Below, in pieces: positions 6,706 to 16,447 of a DNA stretch of 64,000 nucleotides. The DNA lies in NCBI GenBank assembly GCA_022072055.1, contig JAJVIK010000011.1, positions 246,597 through 310,596 on the forward strand, given 5' to 3'. Both the position numbers and the translations under genes were made by a program. The stretch comes from a bacterium (lineage in GTDB: Bacteria > Hinthialibacterota > Hinthialibacteria > OLB16). Position 1 is the first letter of the stretch, and every line of letters starts with the position of its first letter. The notes under the pieces were generated by a model. It was not told the DNA's origin and made no database searches. It saw only the letters and a list, made by a program, of their open reading frames with translations.

Positions 6706-8217
6706 CTAGCGTTGTCTCAGCGCCGTTACCAAGTCGCCTGAGGATGTGCTCGGAGCCCAGTATCTCTCGATATGCCGCACCACAAGGTCGGTCCCCTCCT
6801 CATGGGAGACCTGTGGCGGATCCTTGGGATCATACATCGTGTCGGTGAGATCGCGGACCAGAATGCAGTCAAGGCCCCAACGGGTCATCCGGCGAATCCC
6901 GAAGGATCGCCCCAGCACACACATGTTTGTGTGCACCCCAACCACGAAAAGGTGCTTGATACCGTAATGGGCCAACAGGTTGTACACCTCTCGGCCATTG
7001 TCCGAGATCATGTCGTCCTCATCGATTCGGATCGCGGGGTTCTGACGTGTCCAAGATTGATATTGAGGTTGATCGTCGGTGTCGCACCCGCCATCCGAGC
7101 TATCGATGGGGAGCGGCGGCTCCTCGCGCATGGGCCCTTCCTCAGGCTCGACCACGGGGGCAAGCTGCGCCCGCCAACGCGCGGGATGATCACAGTAGAA
7201 GCCCATTGTCTCCGAGGGGGCATGAACGATAAGGATGCCCCGTCGACGGGCAAGTTCGACAATCGGTTCCATCCTTTCCGCAAGCGCTTGGCAACGCTCG
7301 GTGGCTCCACGGCACCAGTGACGGTCCCACATGTCGCAGATCAGAAGGGCGGTTTCCGCGAGTGGCAGGGCCCGTGTCTCGGTTTGCGCCATCCAGCCTC
7401 CCTTGTTATCCGGGCTTTCCATTCGGAGGCGCACGGACAGCGGAATGCTTCCCTTCGGCAATTTCCGTTCGAGCGTGACCAGGGGGACCTCCTTGCGCGC
7501 CACTTCCCTTCCCGCCGCCCAGAACAAGGAGTTGGCCAAGAGACGTTTGAAGGTGTCGTTCTCGAAGTCGCTCACTCCCCCAATCGAGATGTAGACAACG
7601 CGGCCTCCATTGCGGGTGCGTGTCCAGACCACCGGTTCAGTCGCCGTCGAAGGGGTCTCGCCACGCATCAGAACCTCGCAGTCCTCGGCAATCGGGGAAA
7701 CCTGGTAGAGACTTTCCTTTGAAAAGAGAGTGTCCACTCCGCTCAGAATCGGGTGGTCGCTCCTCTCCGGGACCGGGGAAATCTTCTGAGTGATGCCGGC
7801 CCCATGGTGACCGTGGTAGTTCCCCCCAAAGACCTCCTTATCGAATTCGAGGAATTTCTGGAAACCATGATTGGCGGTCCGGACCCCCACAAGCGGCTTG
7901 TCAGAACGAACATACCGCTTGATCCGCTCCAGCTGCTCGCCATCGATCTCCAGACGCCGGGTGAAGAAGAGCGCGACATCGCAATCCTCCAGCGCCTCAA
8001 GCCCGGGAAGGTCCTGCCAGTTCCCGTTCGCTGAAAGGAAGGTCACCTCGGCGTGATAGCGCGCCTCCAGATGCCGCTTGAATGGAATGAGGGATTGGTC
8101 CGAGTGGTATTCGAACGAACCGGAGACAAAACAGACCTTCAGGGGTGGATCTCCGGATTCGGCGGGCGAGGACATGACCCAGCCGAGCAGGATGAGGACA
8201 ACGATCCGAGGACCCAT
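6706..8217 (-). CDS. Secreted ThuA-like domain fused to isochorismatase-like hydrolase
   Basis: 503 residues with a short signal peptide (cleavage near residue 20). Residues about 25-245 match ThuA-like (class I glutamine amidotransferase fold) proteins, e.g. KVCFVSGSFEYHSD and GVRTANHGFQKF. Residues about 290-495 match the isochorismatase/cysteine hydrolase superfamily: the catalytic Asp is in LLICDMWDRHW and the nucleophile Cys in GVHTNMCVLGRSFG. Both domains are usually separate proteins. ThuA-like domains are abundant in planctomycete-type genomes near sugar genes; the reaction of the fusion cannot be predicted. The start is ATG 8217, divergent from the DUF4838 gene. Confidence 0.78.
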   Translation of the reverse strand: MGPRIVVLILLGWVMSSPAESGDPPLKVCFVSGSFEYHSDQSLIPFKRHLEARYHAEVTFLSANGNWQDLPGLEALEDCDVALFFTRRLEIDGEQLERIKRYVRSDKPLVGVRTANHGFQKFLEFDKEVFGGNYHGHHGAGITQKISPVPERSDHPILSGVDTLFSKESLYQVSPIAEDCEVLMRGETPSTATEPVVWTRTRNGGRVVYISIGGVSDFENDTFKRLLANSLFWAAGREVARKEVPLVTLERKLPKGSIPLSVRLRMESPDNKGGWMAQTETRALPLAETALLICDMWDRHWCRGATERCQALAERMEPIVELARRRGILIVHAPSETMGFYCDHPARWRAQLAPVVEPEEGPMREEPPLPIDSSDGGCDTDDQPQYQSWTRQNPAIRIDEDDMISDNGREVYNLLAHYGIKHLFVVGVHTNMCVLGRSFGIRRMTRWGLDCILVRDLTDTMYDPKDPPQVSHEEGTDLVVRHIERYWAPSTSSGDLVTALRQR

Positions 8218-8351
8218 TCATTCTCCTCCATTCGAGATTAAGGCGACGCTAAGTATCCCCATTTCGCGGCGCTCCATCAACAACCCTGTATTGACCACCA
8301 AGCCGGGGGTATCTTTGCGAGTCGCCCAGTTCTTACAACCGGAGGCCTGTC

Positions 8352-10658
8352 ATGCGCTGTCCCACCGCTTCCTTCCTCATCCCGGTCCTGGTCTTTTCTG
8401 GAATCGCGCTCGGAAATGGTCGCGCTCCCAGTTTCGCCGCGGAATCCGTGCTCCTTGCCGAGGGCGGCAAACCTCGGGTCTATATCCAGAGCGACAGCTC
8501 CATTGACAGTGTCAACCAGGGCGCGATTCAGGAGCTCTCCGTCTATCTCCACCGGATCACCGGCGCGGAGTTTCCCTCGAAATCGGACCAGGGGCTGATT
8601 CCCCTTTATGTTGGGGAACCCTCCGAGTTCAGCAACCTCGGGGTCCCAGTCCCCAAACTTGAACGGGAAGGTTTCCTCTTCAAGGTCACACCGAAGGCGA
8701 TCTATCTCTTGGGCGGGAGTCCACTCGGAACCCAGCACGCGGTTTACACCCTGCTGCGTGACCTTGGCTGCCGCTGGATCATGCCGGGGGAGATCGGCGA
8801 GTGTATTCCCGGAAACTCAAGCCCCTTACTTGCGGTGGGCGAGCGAGTCGAGACGCCGGACTTTGAGTATCGGATTGTCTGGTACGCTTATGGCTCTTCC
8901 CCGGAGGCCGCGGCGCGCTATGACGATTGGCTTCGCCGCAACCGCATGGGCAAGCCCAAGGTGATGCACGGCCACAACCTGACCCAGACCTTGGCGCGCA
9001 AAGCCACCTTCGAGCAGCATCCGGAATACTATTCCCTGGTGAGCGGCAAGCGGACCCAACAACAGATTTGCACCTCAAACCCGGAAGTGGTTCGGTTGGT
9101 GATCGAGAGCATCCGGGAGTATCTGGACCAGTATCCCGACACGGTTTCCTATTCGCTCTGCCCGGACGACAACACCGATTTTTGCGAGTGTGAACACTGC
9201 AGGGCCCTCGATGTCGGCCACATGGACCGTGGCGGCTTGCCGAGCATATCGGACCGCTACCAGGTTTTTCTGAACCAGGTCTTGGAGGGCCTAGAAAAGA
9301 CCCACCCCGGCGCGCGGGTGACCACCTATTCCTACAACCGCAATCACACCGATCCGCCCCAGAAGACCAAGGTCCATCCGAACACAACCGTGTTCATCAC
9401 CTCCAGCGCATTCTGTTCCGCGCATGGGATCGGCGATGAGTTCTGCGAGTCGCGCCAGGATTTCCGCAAGCTCATCACCGAGTGGACCCATCACACCAAG
9501 CACCTGGTGATCTATGAGTACGATCCGGTCCCCTACAGTGGAGCGCTCCCGTGGCCGATGTGGGACGCCCACATCCGAGAAATGAAGATCTACAAGGAGC
9601 TGGGGATCGATGGAGTCTCCGCCGAGGGGCAGAACTCCTGGGCCGCATACTTCCCGAACTACTACATCGCCGGTCAATTGATGTGGGATGCCGAGCAAGA
9701 CGGAGGCGAGCTCTGGGCCGACATGTTGGATTCCTTCTTTGGAGAATCCTCCGAGGCGATGCGTGGGTATTACAGCGCTCTTTCGAGCGTGATCGGGAAC
9801 TTCAAACCCAAGGTCGAATGGGGCCTGATCCAGTATCCGGAATTGTTCCCGACTGGTGTTGTCGAACAGGCGGAGGAAAGCCTGTCCCGGGCGGAGTCGC
9901 TCGCCAAGTCTGAAATGGTGAGGAAACGCCTAGAGATGGTCCGATTGTCCTTCGAGGAGATGAAGGCCTACCTCAAGGTCCGTGATCCCAAACGAACCGG
10001 AGGCTTCCCCGAATACAAAGCCAGCGTGGAAAAGATGCGCGAGTCCATCGATAAGCTCGCATCCATCAACGAGGATTATATCCTGGCCAAGATCGCCCAC
10101 GAAAAGACCGGCAAGGCGGTGGGGGAGAACTATGGGCGCGAGTTCGGATACATCAACAGTTGGCAGCTTTGCGGCCCCTTCGAGAACATCGGCATGGAGG
10201 GGCACGACACCCCCTATCCTCCCGAGACCAATCTCGACCTTTCATCCAGACACACCGGAAAGGGTGGAGTGGATGCGCTCTGGAAGCTGAGATCCTCGCC
10301 GGAATGGCGCGCCTTTGTGGACCTGCGCGCCGAGTATGAGCAGAAGGACAATGTGTGCGCCTACGCCCTTTGCTGGGTGACCATCCCGGATGGACCCAAG
10401 CAGGTCGAATTTCGGATGGGCAGTAATGATTCGATCAAGGCATTCTTGAACGGGAAGGAAATTTGGAACAACAAGGTGCAGCGGGTCGGCGCGCCGGATG
10501 AGGATCGAACCACGGTCACGCTACCGGAGGGAACCTCCACCGTGCTCCTCAAGATCTGCCAGACCGGACTCAACTGGGGGTTCTACTTCCGGATCATGGA
10601 GCCGGGTAAGGAAGAGCCGCTGGCCGGACTCAAGGCCTCGCCTTATCCGCCCAAGTGA
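8352..10658 (+). CDS. Secreted DUF4838 protein (putative glycoside hydrolase-like)
   Basis: 768 residues, ATG at 8352 with GGAGG just upstream, signal peptide of about 31 residues. The N-terminal part resembles the small alpha/beta domain found before GH20 and GH67 catalytic domains (GTQHAVYTLLRDLGCRW). The following DUF4838 domain contains SLCPDDNTDFCECEHC and later IYEYDPVPYSGALPWPMW, as in related predicted carbohydrate-active proteins. The C-terminus (about residues 620-760) looks like a jelly-roll sugar-binding domain (FRMGSNDSIKAFLNGKEIW). Probably a periplasmic or surface glycosidase-like enzyme; substrate unknown. Confidence 0.78.
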   Translation: MRCPTASFLIPVLVFSGIALGNGRAPSFAAESVLLAEGGKPRVYIQSDSSIDSVNQGAIQELSVYLHRITGAEFPSKSDQGLIPLYVGEPSEFSNLGVPVPKLEREGFLFKVTPKAIYLLGGSPLGTQHAVYTLLRDLGCRWIMPGEIGECIPGNSSPLLAVGERVETPDFEYRIVWYAYGSSPEAAARYDDWLRRNRMGKPKVMHGHNLTQTLARKATFEQHPEYYSLVSGKRTQQQICTSNPEVVRLVIESIREYLDQYPDTVSYSLCPDDNTDFCECEHCRALDVGHMDRGGLPSISDRYQVFLNQVLEGLEKTHPGARVTTYSYNRNHTDPPQKTKVHPNTTVFITSSAFCSAHGIGDEFCESRQDFRKLITEWTHHTKHLVIYEYDPVPYSGALPWPMWDAHIREMKIYKELGIDGVSAEGQNSWAAYFPNYYIAGQLMWDAEQDGGELWADMLDSFFGESSEAMRGYYSALSSVIGNFKPKVEWGLIQYPELFPTGVVEQAEESLSRAESLAKSEMVRKRLEMVRLSFEEMKAYLKVRDPKRTGGFPEYKASVEKMRESIDKLASINEDYILAKIAHEKTGKAVGENYGREFGYINSWQLCGPFENIGMEGHDTPYPPETNLDLSSRHTGKGGVDALWKLRSSPEWRAFVDLRAEYEQKDNVCAYALCWVTIPDGPKQVEFRMGSNDSIKAFLNGKEIWNNKVQRVGAPDEDRTTVTLPEGTSTVLLKICQTGLNWGFYFRIMEPGKEEPLAGLKASPYPPK

Positions 10659-10696
10659 GGCGCTCGGAGCGCGCGGCATGGGTGGGTGGCGTGCGT

Positions 10697-10740
10697 AGTT
10701 CAACTCCGCGTCCAGGTTCCGCACCGGAGTTCAACTCCGG
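10697..10740. repeat. Short repeat AGTTCAACTCCG (x2) with palindrome
   Basis: In the intergenic space between two convergent genes, the 12-mer AGTTCAACTCCG occurs at 10697-10708 and again at 10728-10739 (period 31). The second copy sits in a near-perfect palindrome, CCGGAGTT-C-AACTCCGG (10724-10740). This looks like a fragment of a small interspersed palindromic element rather than a terminator, since no T-run follows. Confidence 0.5.
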
Positions 10741-10790
10741 GGCGAGCGCTTTCACGGGGGAGGGAGCAAGCGAAAGGCTGTGCGTGTGGG

Positions 10791-12428
10791 TTACGTTCCG
10801 GGCGAGACCACTCGATTGGGTGAGTCCCACCAGCGGTTTTCAACAACCCGCGCCCCCTTGGCCTTGCCTTCCTCATCCAGCTTGCGGGCAATCTCTTTGG
10901 CCTCGCTCACATCCTCATAGGCCCCAAGGACCACCTTCACCCAAGAGACCCCTTGCGGGGAGATCCACGGTACCAGATACACCGGCCCCATCCGGTTGAC
11001 CTCCTTGGCTGCTTGGCGCGCTTTCTCGATGGTCTTGAGCGAGGCAATCTGGACACCGTACTTGGTCCCTTCCCGCTTGCTCTCGGCGGATTTCGATTCC
11101 GACCGAGGAGCAGGGTTTTCAGGCTCGGTCTGAACAGAAGCCTCTTTCGGGGGCAGCGATGACCCTTGCGGAATCGAGGACTCCACTTTGGGGAGAGGCG
11201 CCGACGCGAGCTCAGGCTCCTTCGCGGGAGCCGGGGATCCGCTCGACACTTGGGGCCGTGCCGGCTCGGGTTCCACGGTTCGCGGCATCTTGGGCGCAAG
11301 GTCCTCCTCGGAAAGCAGGCTCTGAACCGCGGGACGGGGCGACGCGCCAGAGGGGATCCCATTCTCCTCCTTTTGCGCCGTTTCCGGCTCCACACTTGCC
11401 TCCGAGAGAATCGGCAAGTCGCTTGAGATGTTTGCGGCGGTCGAGGTGGCGTGCGCCACTTGCTCGCGCGGCGAAAGGAGGGCTCCGAAGACTTGATTTC
11501 TGAAGTTCCAGCCGGTGAGCGCCAGGGCGCAGAGAAAACAGAAGGCTCCCGCAAGCGCGGGAGCTAGTACCCGTCGCCGATAGATACGTTCCAGTTGACG
11601 TGGCCTGGAGGCTGGGAGGCGGCTGGCGTGAAGCCCAATCGCCTCGCGCGCGATCTTCGCGCTAACCACGTGGGTCTCCTCGGTGAAGGCAATCACCAGG
11701 CAATAGTCGCAGAGAATGCTGATCAGCCTTGGAATCCCACCTGAGACTTTGTGAATGAGGCTTAGCGCCCCCGGGGCGAACGACACCTCGTTTTCCGCTC
11801 CACCGGCCACCAGCAGGCGGTGACGCACATACGCTTCAGTGTCCGCGCGCGAGAGGGGTCCCAGGTGGTGCCTCGCGTTGATCCGTTGGTTGAGCTGCCG
11901 CAAGGGGGGGAGCTTGAGGAGCAGGTTGAGCTCCGGCTGCCCCACCAGGATGATTTGAAGGAGCTTCGTCCCGGCGGTTTCTAGGTTGGAAAGCAGGCGC
12001 AGCCGCTCCAGCGCCTGGATGGAAAGGTTCTGGCTTTCATCCACGATGATCACCACCCGTCTTCCGGCCTCATGCTCCCCGATCAGGAAGCGCACGAAGG
12101 CGTCCATCTTCTCGGAGAGCTCCATTTCCGGCTCGATGGGAACTTCAAGGTCTATCAAAATCGCGGTCACCAGATCATCCGGATCAAGGACCGGATTGAG
12201 GATCAGGGCGCGCCGCACCTCCGGTCCGAACTCGGAAAGCAGGAGGCGGATCAGGTGGGTCTTCCCGGAGCCGACCTCGCCCGAAAGCACCATGAACCCC
12301 AAGCCCTCGCGCATGGCGAAGCGCAGGTGCGCGAGCCCCTCGCGGTGCGACTCGCTGGGATGGAAGAACTCCGGATCAGGAGTCACCGCGAACGGTTTCT
12401 TGCGAAATCCAAAATAGCTCTCGTACAT
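10791..12428 (-). CDS. ExeA/GspA-like AAA ATPase with C-terminal SPOR domain
   Basis: 545 residues. It starts with MYESYFGFRKKPFAVTPDPE, the hallmark of the ExeA/GspA secretion-ATPase family. Walker A is GEVGSGKTH (about residues 50-58) and Walker B VVIIVDES (about 125-132). One membrane helix lies at about residues 285-305, then a long Pro/Ser/Glu-rich periplasmic linker, then a SPOR peptidoglycan-binding domain at about 455-535 (YGVQIASLKTIEKARQAAKE). ExeA with ExeB helps type II secretin assembly through the cell wall. Here the SPOR domain may replace the separate wall-binding domain. No other secretion gene is adjacent; the gene begins 10 bases after the dockerin protein gene and is probably co-transcribed. 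Confidence 0.85.
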   Translation of the reverse strand: MYESYFGFRKKPFAVTPDPEFFHPSESHREGLAHLRFAMREGLGFMVLSGEVGSGKTHLIRLLLSEFGPEVRRALILNPVLDPDDLVTAILIDLEVPIEPEMELSEKMDAFVRFLIGEHEAGRRVVIIVDESQNLSIQALERLRLLSNLETAGTKLLQIILVGQPELNLLLKLPPLRQLNQRINARHHLGPLSRADTEAYVRHRLLVAGGAENEVSFAPGALSLIHKVSGGIPRLISILCDYCLVIAFTEETHVVSAKIAREAIGLHASRLPASRPRQLERIYRRRVLAPALAGAFCFLCALALTGWNFRNQVFGALLSPREQVAHATSTAANISSDLPILSEASVEPETAQKEENGIPSGASPRPAVQSLLSEEDLAPKMPRTVEPEPARPQVSSGSPAPAKEPELASAPLPKVESSIPQGSSLPPKEASVQTEPENPAPRSESKSAESKREGTKYGVQIASLKTIEKARQAAKEVNRMGPVYLVPWISPQGVSWVKVVLGAYEDVSEAKEIARKLDEEGKAKGARVVENRWWDSPNRVVSPGT

Positions 12429-12438
12429 CCTCTCACCC

Positions 12439-14580
12439 CTATTCCCCGGACCAATTTTCCAGGAGTTGAATCACATCGGCGGCATCAATGGTCCCAGAGC
12501 CATCGACATCCCCGAATTCCTTTATCCCTGGAGCAATCGACTCTTCGCGCCAGCGGCGCCCGTACTCAAACAAGTCCTGGAAATCGAGCACTCCATCAAT
12601 GTGCAGATCAAACGGTTCAGGGTCGCCGCTGTTGGTCGGATCGGTCCTTGCCGCGAGCTCCTCGCGATCATCGAGTCCATCCCCGTCGGTGTCGGCCAAG
12701 AGTGTGTTGGTCACCACTCCAGACCCCACTCCCACCTGGTAACCGCCGGTATTGTCCCCATACTGGCCGATGCGTTCGTTATAGCTCAGGTAGAGGGCGT
12801 TCCTCGGCCCGGTGAAGGGGAGCTTGACCTGGATCATGCGAACCATGAAATCGTCATAGTCCGGCAGCGATGACCCCAGGACGCTCCGGACCTCCACCCG
12901 GTTGCTTCCGATCTGAAGAAGGGAAACCGGGAAGTCGATGGAACACTGTTGCCAATAGTCCGGGAGCCGTCTCGCGCGCTGGCAGAGGGATCCGATTTCA
13001 TTCCCGTTCACTAGGACCGGTATGGGTGGGCGGCGCGTGGTGACATCGAAGGAGTCAATCAATAGCTGCGCTGTTCCGGTGTCGGGAAGATGGGTCAAAG
13101 TAAAATTGAAACCGAGCGAAGTCCCCTCGGGCGAAGGAACCTCAAAAGCTGAGACGGTTTCATCGCCGATGTGGTGGGGCTGAATCTCGATATAGCGATA
13201 GTCCGGCGGCTCGAACTCAAGGACCACGTTCCGTATCTGGAAATCATCCAGGAGGGAGGAAGTGTCCAGGGGGTCATCATCAAAACCCGCGGAAATCTGG
13301 AGAGTGTTGTTCCCCACCCGGAAAAGCGATGCCGGAACCAGGATCTCGCATGGCTCGAAGGTGGTGTCCCGGTTCACGCACAGCCTGCCGAAGATACCGC
13401 TGTTCAGGATGACCCGGTTGTCCTCTCGGCTGCTCCAGACCTCCAGTTTGAGCAAAGCGTCAGTGACAGGACGTCGGTCCAGCTGAAACGTGAAGGTGGC
13501 GCGAGTTCCCTCCGGTCGGACAACCTCCCAGCTCCGAACCTCGTTGTCCCCCACATGCCGTGTCCCCACCCCTAGACTGATGTTGGCGGGAAACCCGATG
13601 GTGGAGGTGGCCTCCATGGGAAACCACTCGCTGTTGCCGATTCGGCCGATGAGCTGGTAAATGGAAGCCGAAAGAGTGGTCAGCACCAAGCTTTCGGTGT
13701 CGATGTCGGCGCGCCCCTCCGGCGTGGAGGACTCCAAGTTCGCGCCATCCGTGATGGTCCCCGTGGCGGAAAAAGTCGGGAATTCTCCCCCGACCAGGTG
13801 GAGTCCGGTGTCGATCATGGGAATCGAGGGTGGATTCCCGGTGGCCGGAAGGGTGAACACCTGACCGATCTCTTCCGAGTCAAAAAGGCCATCCCCATCG
13901 TCATCCGGATCGAGATTATCGCCGATTCCATCCCCATCGGTGTCCAAATGCTCGGTGGGGTCGGTGGGCGCGCCGTCGACTCCATCCAAGAAGCCATCTC
14001 CATCCGAGTCCGGGTTGTCCGGATCGGAACCGAGGTCGCGTCCCAGGCGGATATCAAACGACCCAGTGTTGTTTTGGAAGCTGCCCACGACATCATTGAC
14101 CGCGAAGATCAGCTCACCGGTCCCTGAGGCCTCGATGATTCGGTCCGCCCCGACCGCAAACCAGGGACCCGCGCCGATCCTCGCGATCAGGGACAGATGG
14201 CGGGCAGTATTGAGGACTCTCGGGAAGCTGGGCGTTTGGCTGAGTCCGCTGGGACCCGAAAACAGGTCGAGTGCGGCATCGCCGTTCACGGTGCCCGTGG
14301 CGCGCGCGCGCACGGGGCTCCCTTCCGAAATCAGGCAGCCGGAGGGAACCGAGAACACCTCCAGGCTTGATGGACCGGCCGACACCGACAAGGTGACCGC
14401 CTGCTCATCCACATCCGGGAGACCATCCGCATCCCGGTCCGAACGGAGATCGGTCAACGCGAAAGCCGTTCCCAAAGGGAGGATCCCGAGGAGAATCACC
14501 AGACTTGAGGTTAGGAGATGAAGGATGCTCCGAGCGCGGGATAGCCCACGCCCAAGCCCCCCCTCATGGACAGCGGTCAT
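12439..14580 (-). CDS. Secreted protein with calcium-binding repeats and C-terminal dockerin
   Basis: 713 residues from ATG 14580 with a signal peptide (hydrophobic about 20-40). Thrombospondin type 3-like Asp-rich repeats occur near the N-terminus (DRDADGLPDVDE), in the middle (PDSDGDGFLDGVDG, DTDGDGIGDNLDPDDDGDG) and before the end (DTDGDGLDDREE). Two similar beta-rich domains of about 110 residues begin with HVGDNEVRSWEV and HIGDETVSAFEV. The last 60 residues form a dockerin-like pair of EF-hand loops (HIDGVLDFQDL and DVDGSGTIDAADV). Likely a surface or extracellular calcium-binding protein. It is divergent from glnB. Confidence 0.78.
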   Translation of the reverse strand: MTAVHEGGLGRGLSRARSILHLLTSSLVILLGILPLGTAFALTDLRSDRDADGLPDVDEQAVTLSVSAGPSSLEVFSVPSGCLISEGSPVRARATGTVNGDAALDLFSGPSGLSQTPSFPRVLNTARHLSLIARIGAGPWFAVGADRIIEASGTGELIFAVNDVVGSFQNNTGSFDIRLGRDLGSDPDNPDSDGDGFLDGVDGAPTDPTEHLDTDGDGIGDNLDPDDDGDGLFDSEEIGQVFTLPATGNPPSIPMIDTGLHLVGGEFPTFSATGTITDGANLESSTPEGRADIDTESLVLTTLSASIYQLIGRIGNSEWFPMEATSTIGFPANISLGVGTRHVGDNEVRSWEVVRPEGTRATFTFQLDRRPVTDALLKLEVWSSREDNRVILNSGIFGRLCVNRDTTFEPCEILVPASLFRVGNNTLQISAGFDDDPLDTSSLLDDFQIRNVVLEFEPPDYRYIEIQPHHIGDETVSAFEVPSPEGTSLGFNFTLTHLPDTGTAQLLIDSFDVTTRRPPIPVLVNGNEIGSLCQRARRLPDYWQQCSIDFPVSLLQIGSNRVEVRSVLGSSLPDYDDFMVRMIQVKLPFTGPRNALYLSYNERIGQYGDNTGGYQVGVGSGVVTNTLLADTDGDGLDDREELAARTDPTNSGDPEPFDLHIDGVLDFQDLFEYGRRWREESIAPGIKEFGDVDGSGTIDAADVIQLLENWSGE

Positions 14581-14729
14581 CTCTCCCATCCCAGAAAGAG
14601 AATTACTCTAGCTGGTATTATCGGTCGCTTTGGGCCAAAACTTCACTCCTTTGGGTTCATTTGCTATGGTTTCGCGGACTGTCGGGGGTCTCGGGCAGAC
14701 CCATGCCACCCTTGGAAGATAGGAAAACC

Positions 14730-15068
14730 ATGAAAATCATCGTCGCGGTCATCCGTCCCAGTAAGGTCGAATCGGTCAAGGCCGCCCTTGAAGAGGCGGG
14801 CATTCGTGGCCTGACCATCTCCGAGGTTCGCGGTCACGGACGCCAAAAAGGGCACAAAGAGATCTTCCGCGGCAAGGAGTACTCCGTGGACATGCTTCCC
14901 AAGGCGCGACTGGAGGTGGCGGTGACCGACACTCAGGTGGAGGGGGTGGTCCAAGCCCTGATCGAATCCGCCCGGACCGGCGATGTCGGCGATGGCAAGA
15001 TCTTCATCCTCCCCATGGAAAACGCCTACCGGATCCGCACCGGGGAAACCGGCGTCGACGCCATCTAA
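14730..15068 (+). CDS. glnB: Nitrogen regulatory protein P-II
   Basis: 112 residues, the normal P-II length. The T-loop has the uridylylatable Tyr at exactly position 51 (GKEYSVDMLPKARLE), the N-terminus MKIIVAVIRPSKVESVK fits, and the C-terminal signature TGDVGDGKIFILPME is present. P-II proteins sense 2-oxoglutarate and ATP/ADP and control nitrogen uptake and assimilation. I start it at ATG 14730, not at the longer open frame from 14505. No amtB or glnA is adjacent; instead a GH4 glycosidase begins 16 bases after the stop codon. Confidence 0.93.
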   Translation: MKIIVAVIRPSKVESVKAALEEAGIRGLTISEVRGHGRQKGHKEIFRGKEYSVDMLPKARLEVAVTDTQVEGVVQALIESARTGDVGDGKIFILPMENAYRIRTGETGVDAI

Positions 15069-15084
15069 CGCTCACCCTCCAGCG

Positions 15085-16386
15085 ATGCCCAAAATCAGCT
15101 TCATCGGCGCGGGGAGCACGGTCTTTGTCAAGAATGTGCTTGGGGACTGCCTTCGGACGTATTCCCTGCGAGACTCCGTGATCGCGCTGATTGACATCGA
15201 TCCCGAACGGCTCCGCGATTCCCAGGTCATGCTGGAGAACCTCCGCCGCACAGCTGGGGCAAGCGCCAAAATCGAAGCGTTCCAGGCCAAATCGGCGCGC
15301 GAGGCGCTCGATGGCTCGGACTATGTGGTCAACGCCATTCAAGTCGGGGGCTATGAACCCGCGACCGTGATCGATTTCGAGATTCCCAAGAAATACGGGC
15401 TCCGCCAAACCATCGGGGACACGCTGGGAATTGGAGGAATCTTTCGCGGGTTGCGCACGATCCCAGTCCTCCTCGATTACTGCCGGATTCTGGAGGAAGT
15501 CGCTCCGAAGGCGTTGCTGCTCAACTACTCCAACCCGATGGCAATGCTCACTGGGGCAATCCTCAAGGCCACTGGAATCCGGGCCGTGGGGCTGTGCCAT
15601 AGCGTCCAGGTTTGCGCGAGACATCTGTGCGCCGAGCTCGACCTGCCCACGGACAACCTTCGCTGGAGGATCGCGGGGATCAACCACCAGGGGTGGCTGC
15701 TGGAGATCTCTCGAAATGGGGTCGACCTGTACCCGGAGATCAAGCGCCGCGCCGAGTTGCCGGAGTATAAACGGAAGGACGCGGTCCGGTTTGAGATCCT
15801 GAAATGGTTCGGGCATTACCTCACCGAGTCCAGCGAACACTCGAGCGAATATGTCCCCTGGTTCATCAAGAGCAAGGCCCCTGAGCTGATCGAGAGATTT
15901 CACATCCCCCTGGACGAGTATCCTCGTCGCTGCGTCCGCCAGATTGAGGGCTGGAAAAAGATGCGCGAGGAACTTGTGTCTGATCAGCCAGTCCTTCATG
16001 AACGCTCGGAGGAGTACGCCTCCTATATCCTTGAGGCGGTGGAAACCGGAATCCCCTACACCTTCGGGGGGAATGTTTTGAATGAGGGCTTGATCACTAA
16101 CCTCCCACAGGGGGCCTGCGTGGAAGTGATGTGCGTGGCCGACCGGAATGGAGTCACCCCCACCCGGTTTGGGCCCCTGCCGCCGCAATGCGCCGCGCTC
16201 AATCGGACAAACATCAATGTCCAAGAGATGGTCATTGAAGCCGCTCTCACCCGCCGAAAAGAGGCGATCTACCAGGCAGCGTTGCTGGACCCGCACACCG
16301 CCGCGGAACTGACCATCGACGAGACAGTGGCCCTTTGCGAGGATCTCATCGCGGCCCATGGGCGCTTTCTTCCCGAATACCATTGA
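15085..16386 (+). CDS. GH4 family NAD-dependent glycosidase (alpha-galactosidase/glucosidase type)
   Basis: 433 residues from ATG 15085. The Rossmann start MPKISFIGAGSTVFVKNVLGD binds NAD. The metal and redox site is GLCHSVQ (Cys171, His172) followed by the GINHQGW His, and LLNYSNPMAM is typical. GH4 enzymes cleave glycosides by a transient oxidation at C3, using NAD and Mn2+; this sequence is closer to MelA-type alpha-galactosidases than to phospho-glucosidases as far as motifs allow. Cytoplasmic: no signal peptide. It is 16 bases after glnB and 61 before pssA, so it probably belongs to one transcript. Confidence 0.85.
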   Translation: MPKISFIGAGSTVFVKNVLGDCLRTYSLRDSVIALIDIDPERLRDSQVMLENLRRTAGASAKIEAFQAKSAREALDGSDYVVNAIQVGGYEPATVIDFEIPKKYGLRQTIGDTLGIGGIFRGLRTIPVLLDYCRILEEVAPKALLLNYSNPMAMLTGAILKATGIRAVGLCHSVQVCARHLCAELDLPTDNLRWRIAGINHQGWLLEISRNGVDLYPEIKRRAELPEYKRKDAVRFEILKWFGHYLTESSEHSSEYVPWFIKSKAPELIERFHIPLDEYPRRCVRQIEGWKKMREELVSDQPVLHERSEEYASYILEAVETGIPYTFGGNVLNEGLITNLPQGACVEVMCVADRNGVTPTRFGPLPPQCAALNRTNINVQEMVIEAALTRRKEAIYQAALLDPHTAAELTIDETVALCEDLIAAHGRFLPEYH

Positions 16387-16447
16387 ACTGTTGTTGGACT
16401 TGACTTTTCCGCCCGGGCTGACAGATTCTTGTCAGGGCCTTCAATCC

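Noticed and set aside
15004-16383. Minus-strand open frame (459 codons) opposite the GH4 gene
   Set aside because: Shadow of a well-supported GH4 enzyme.
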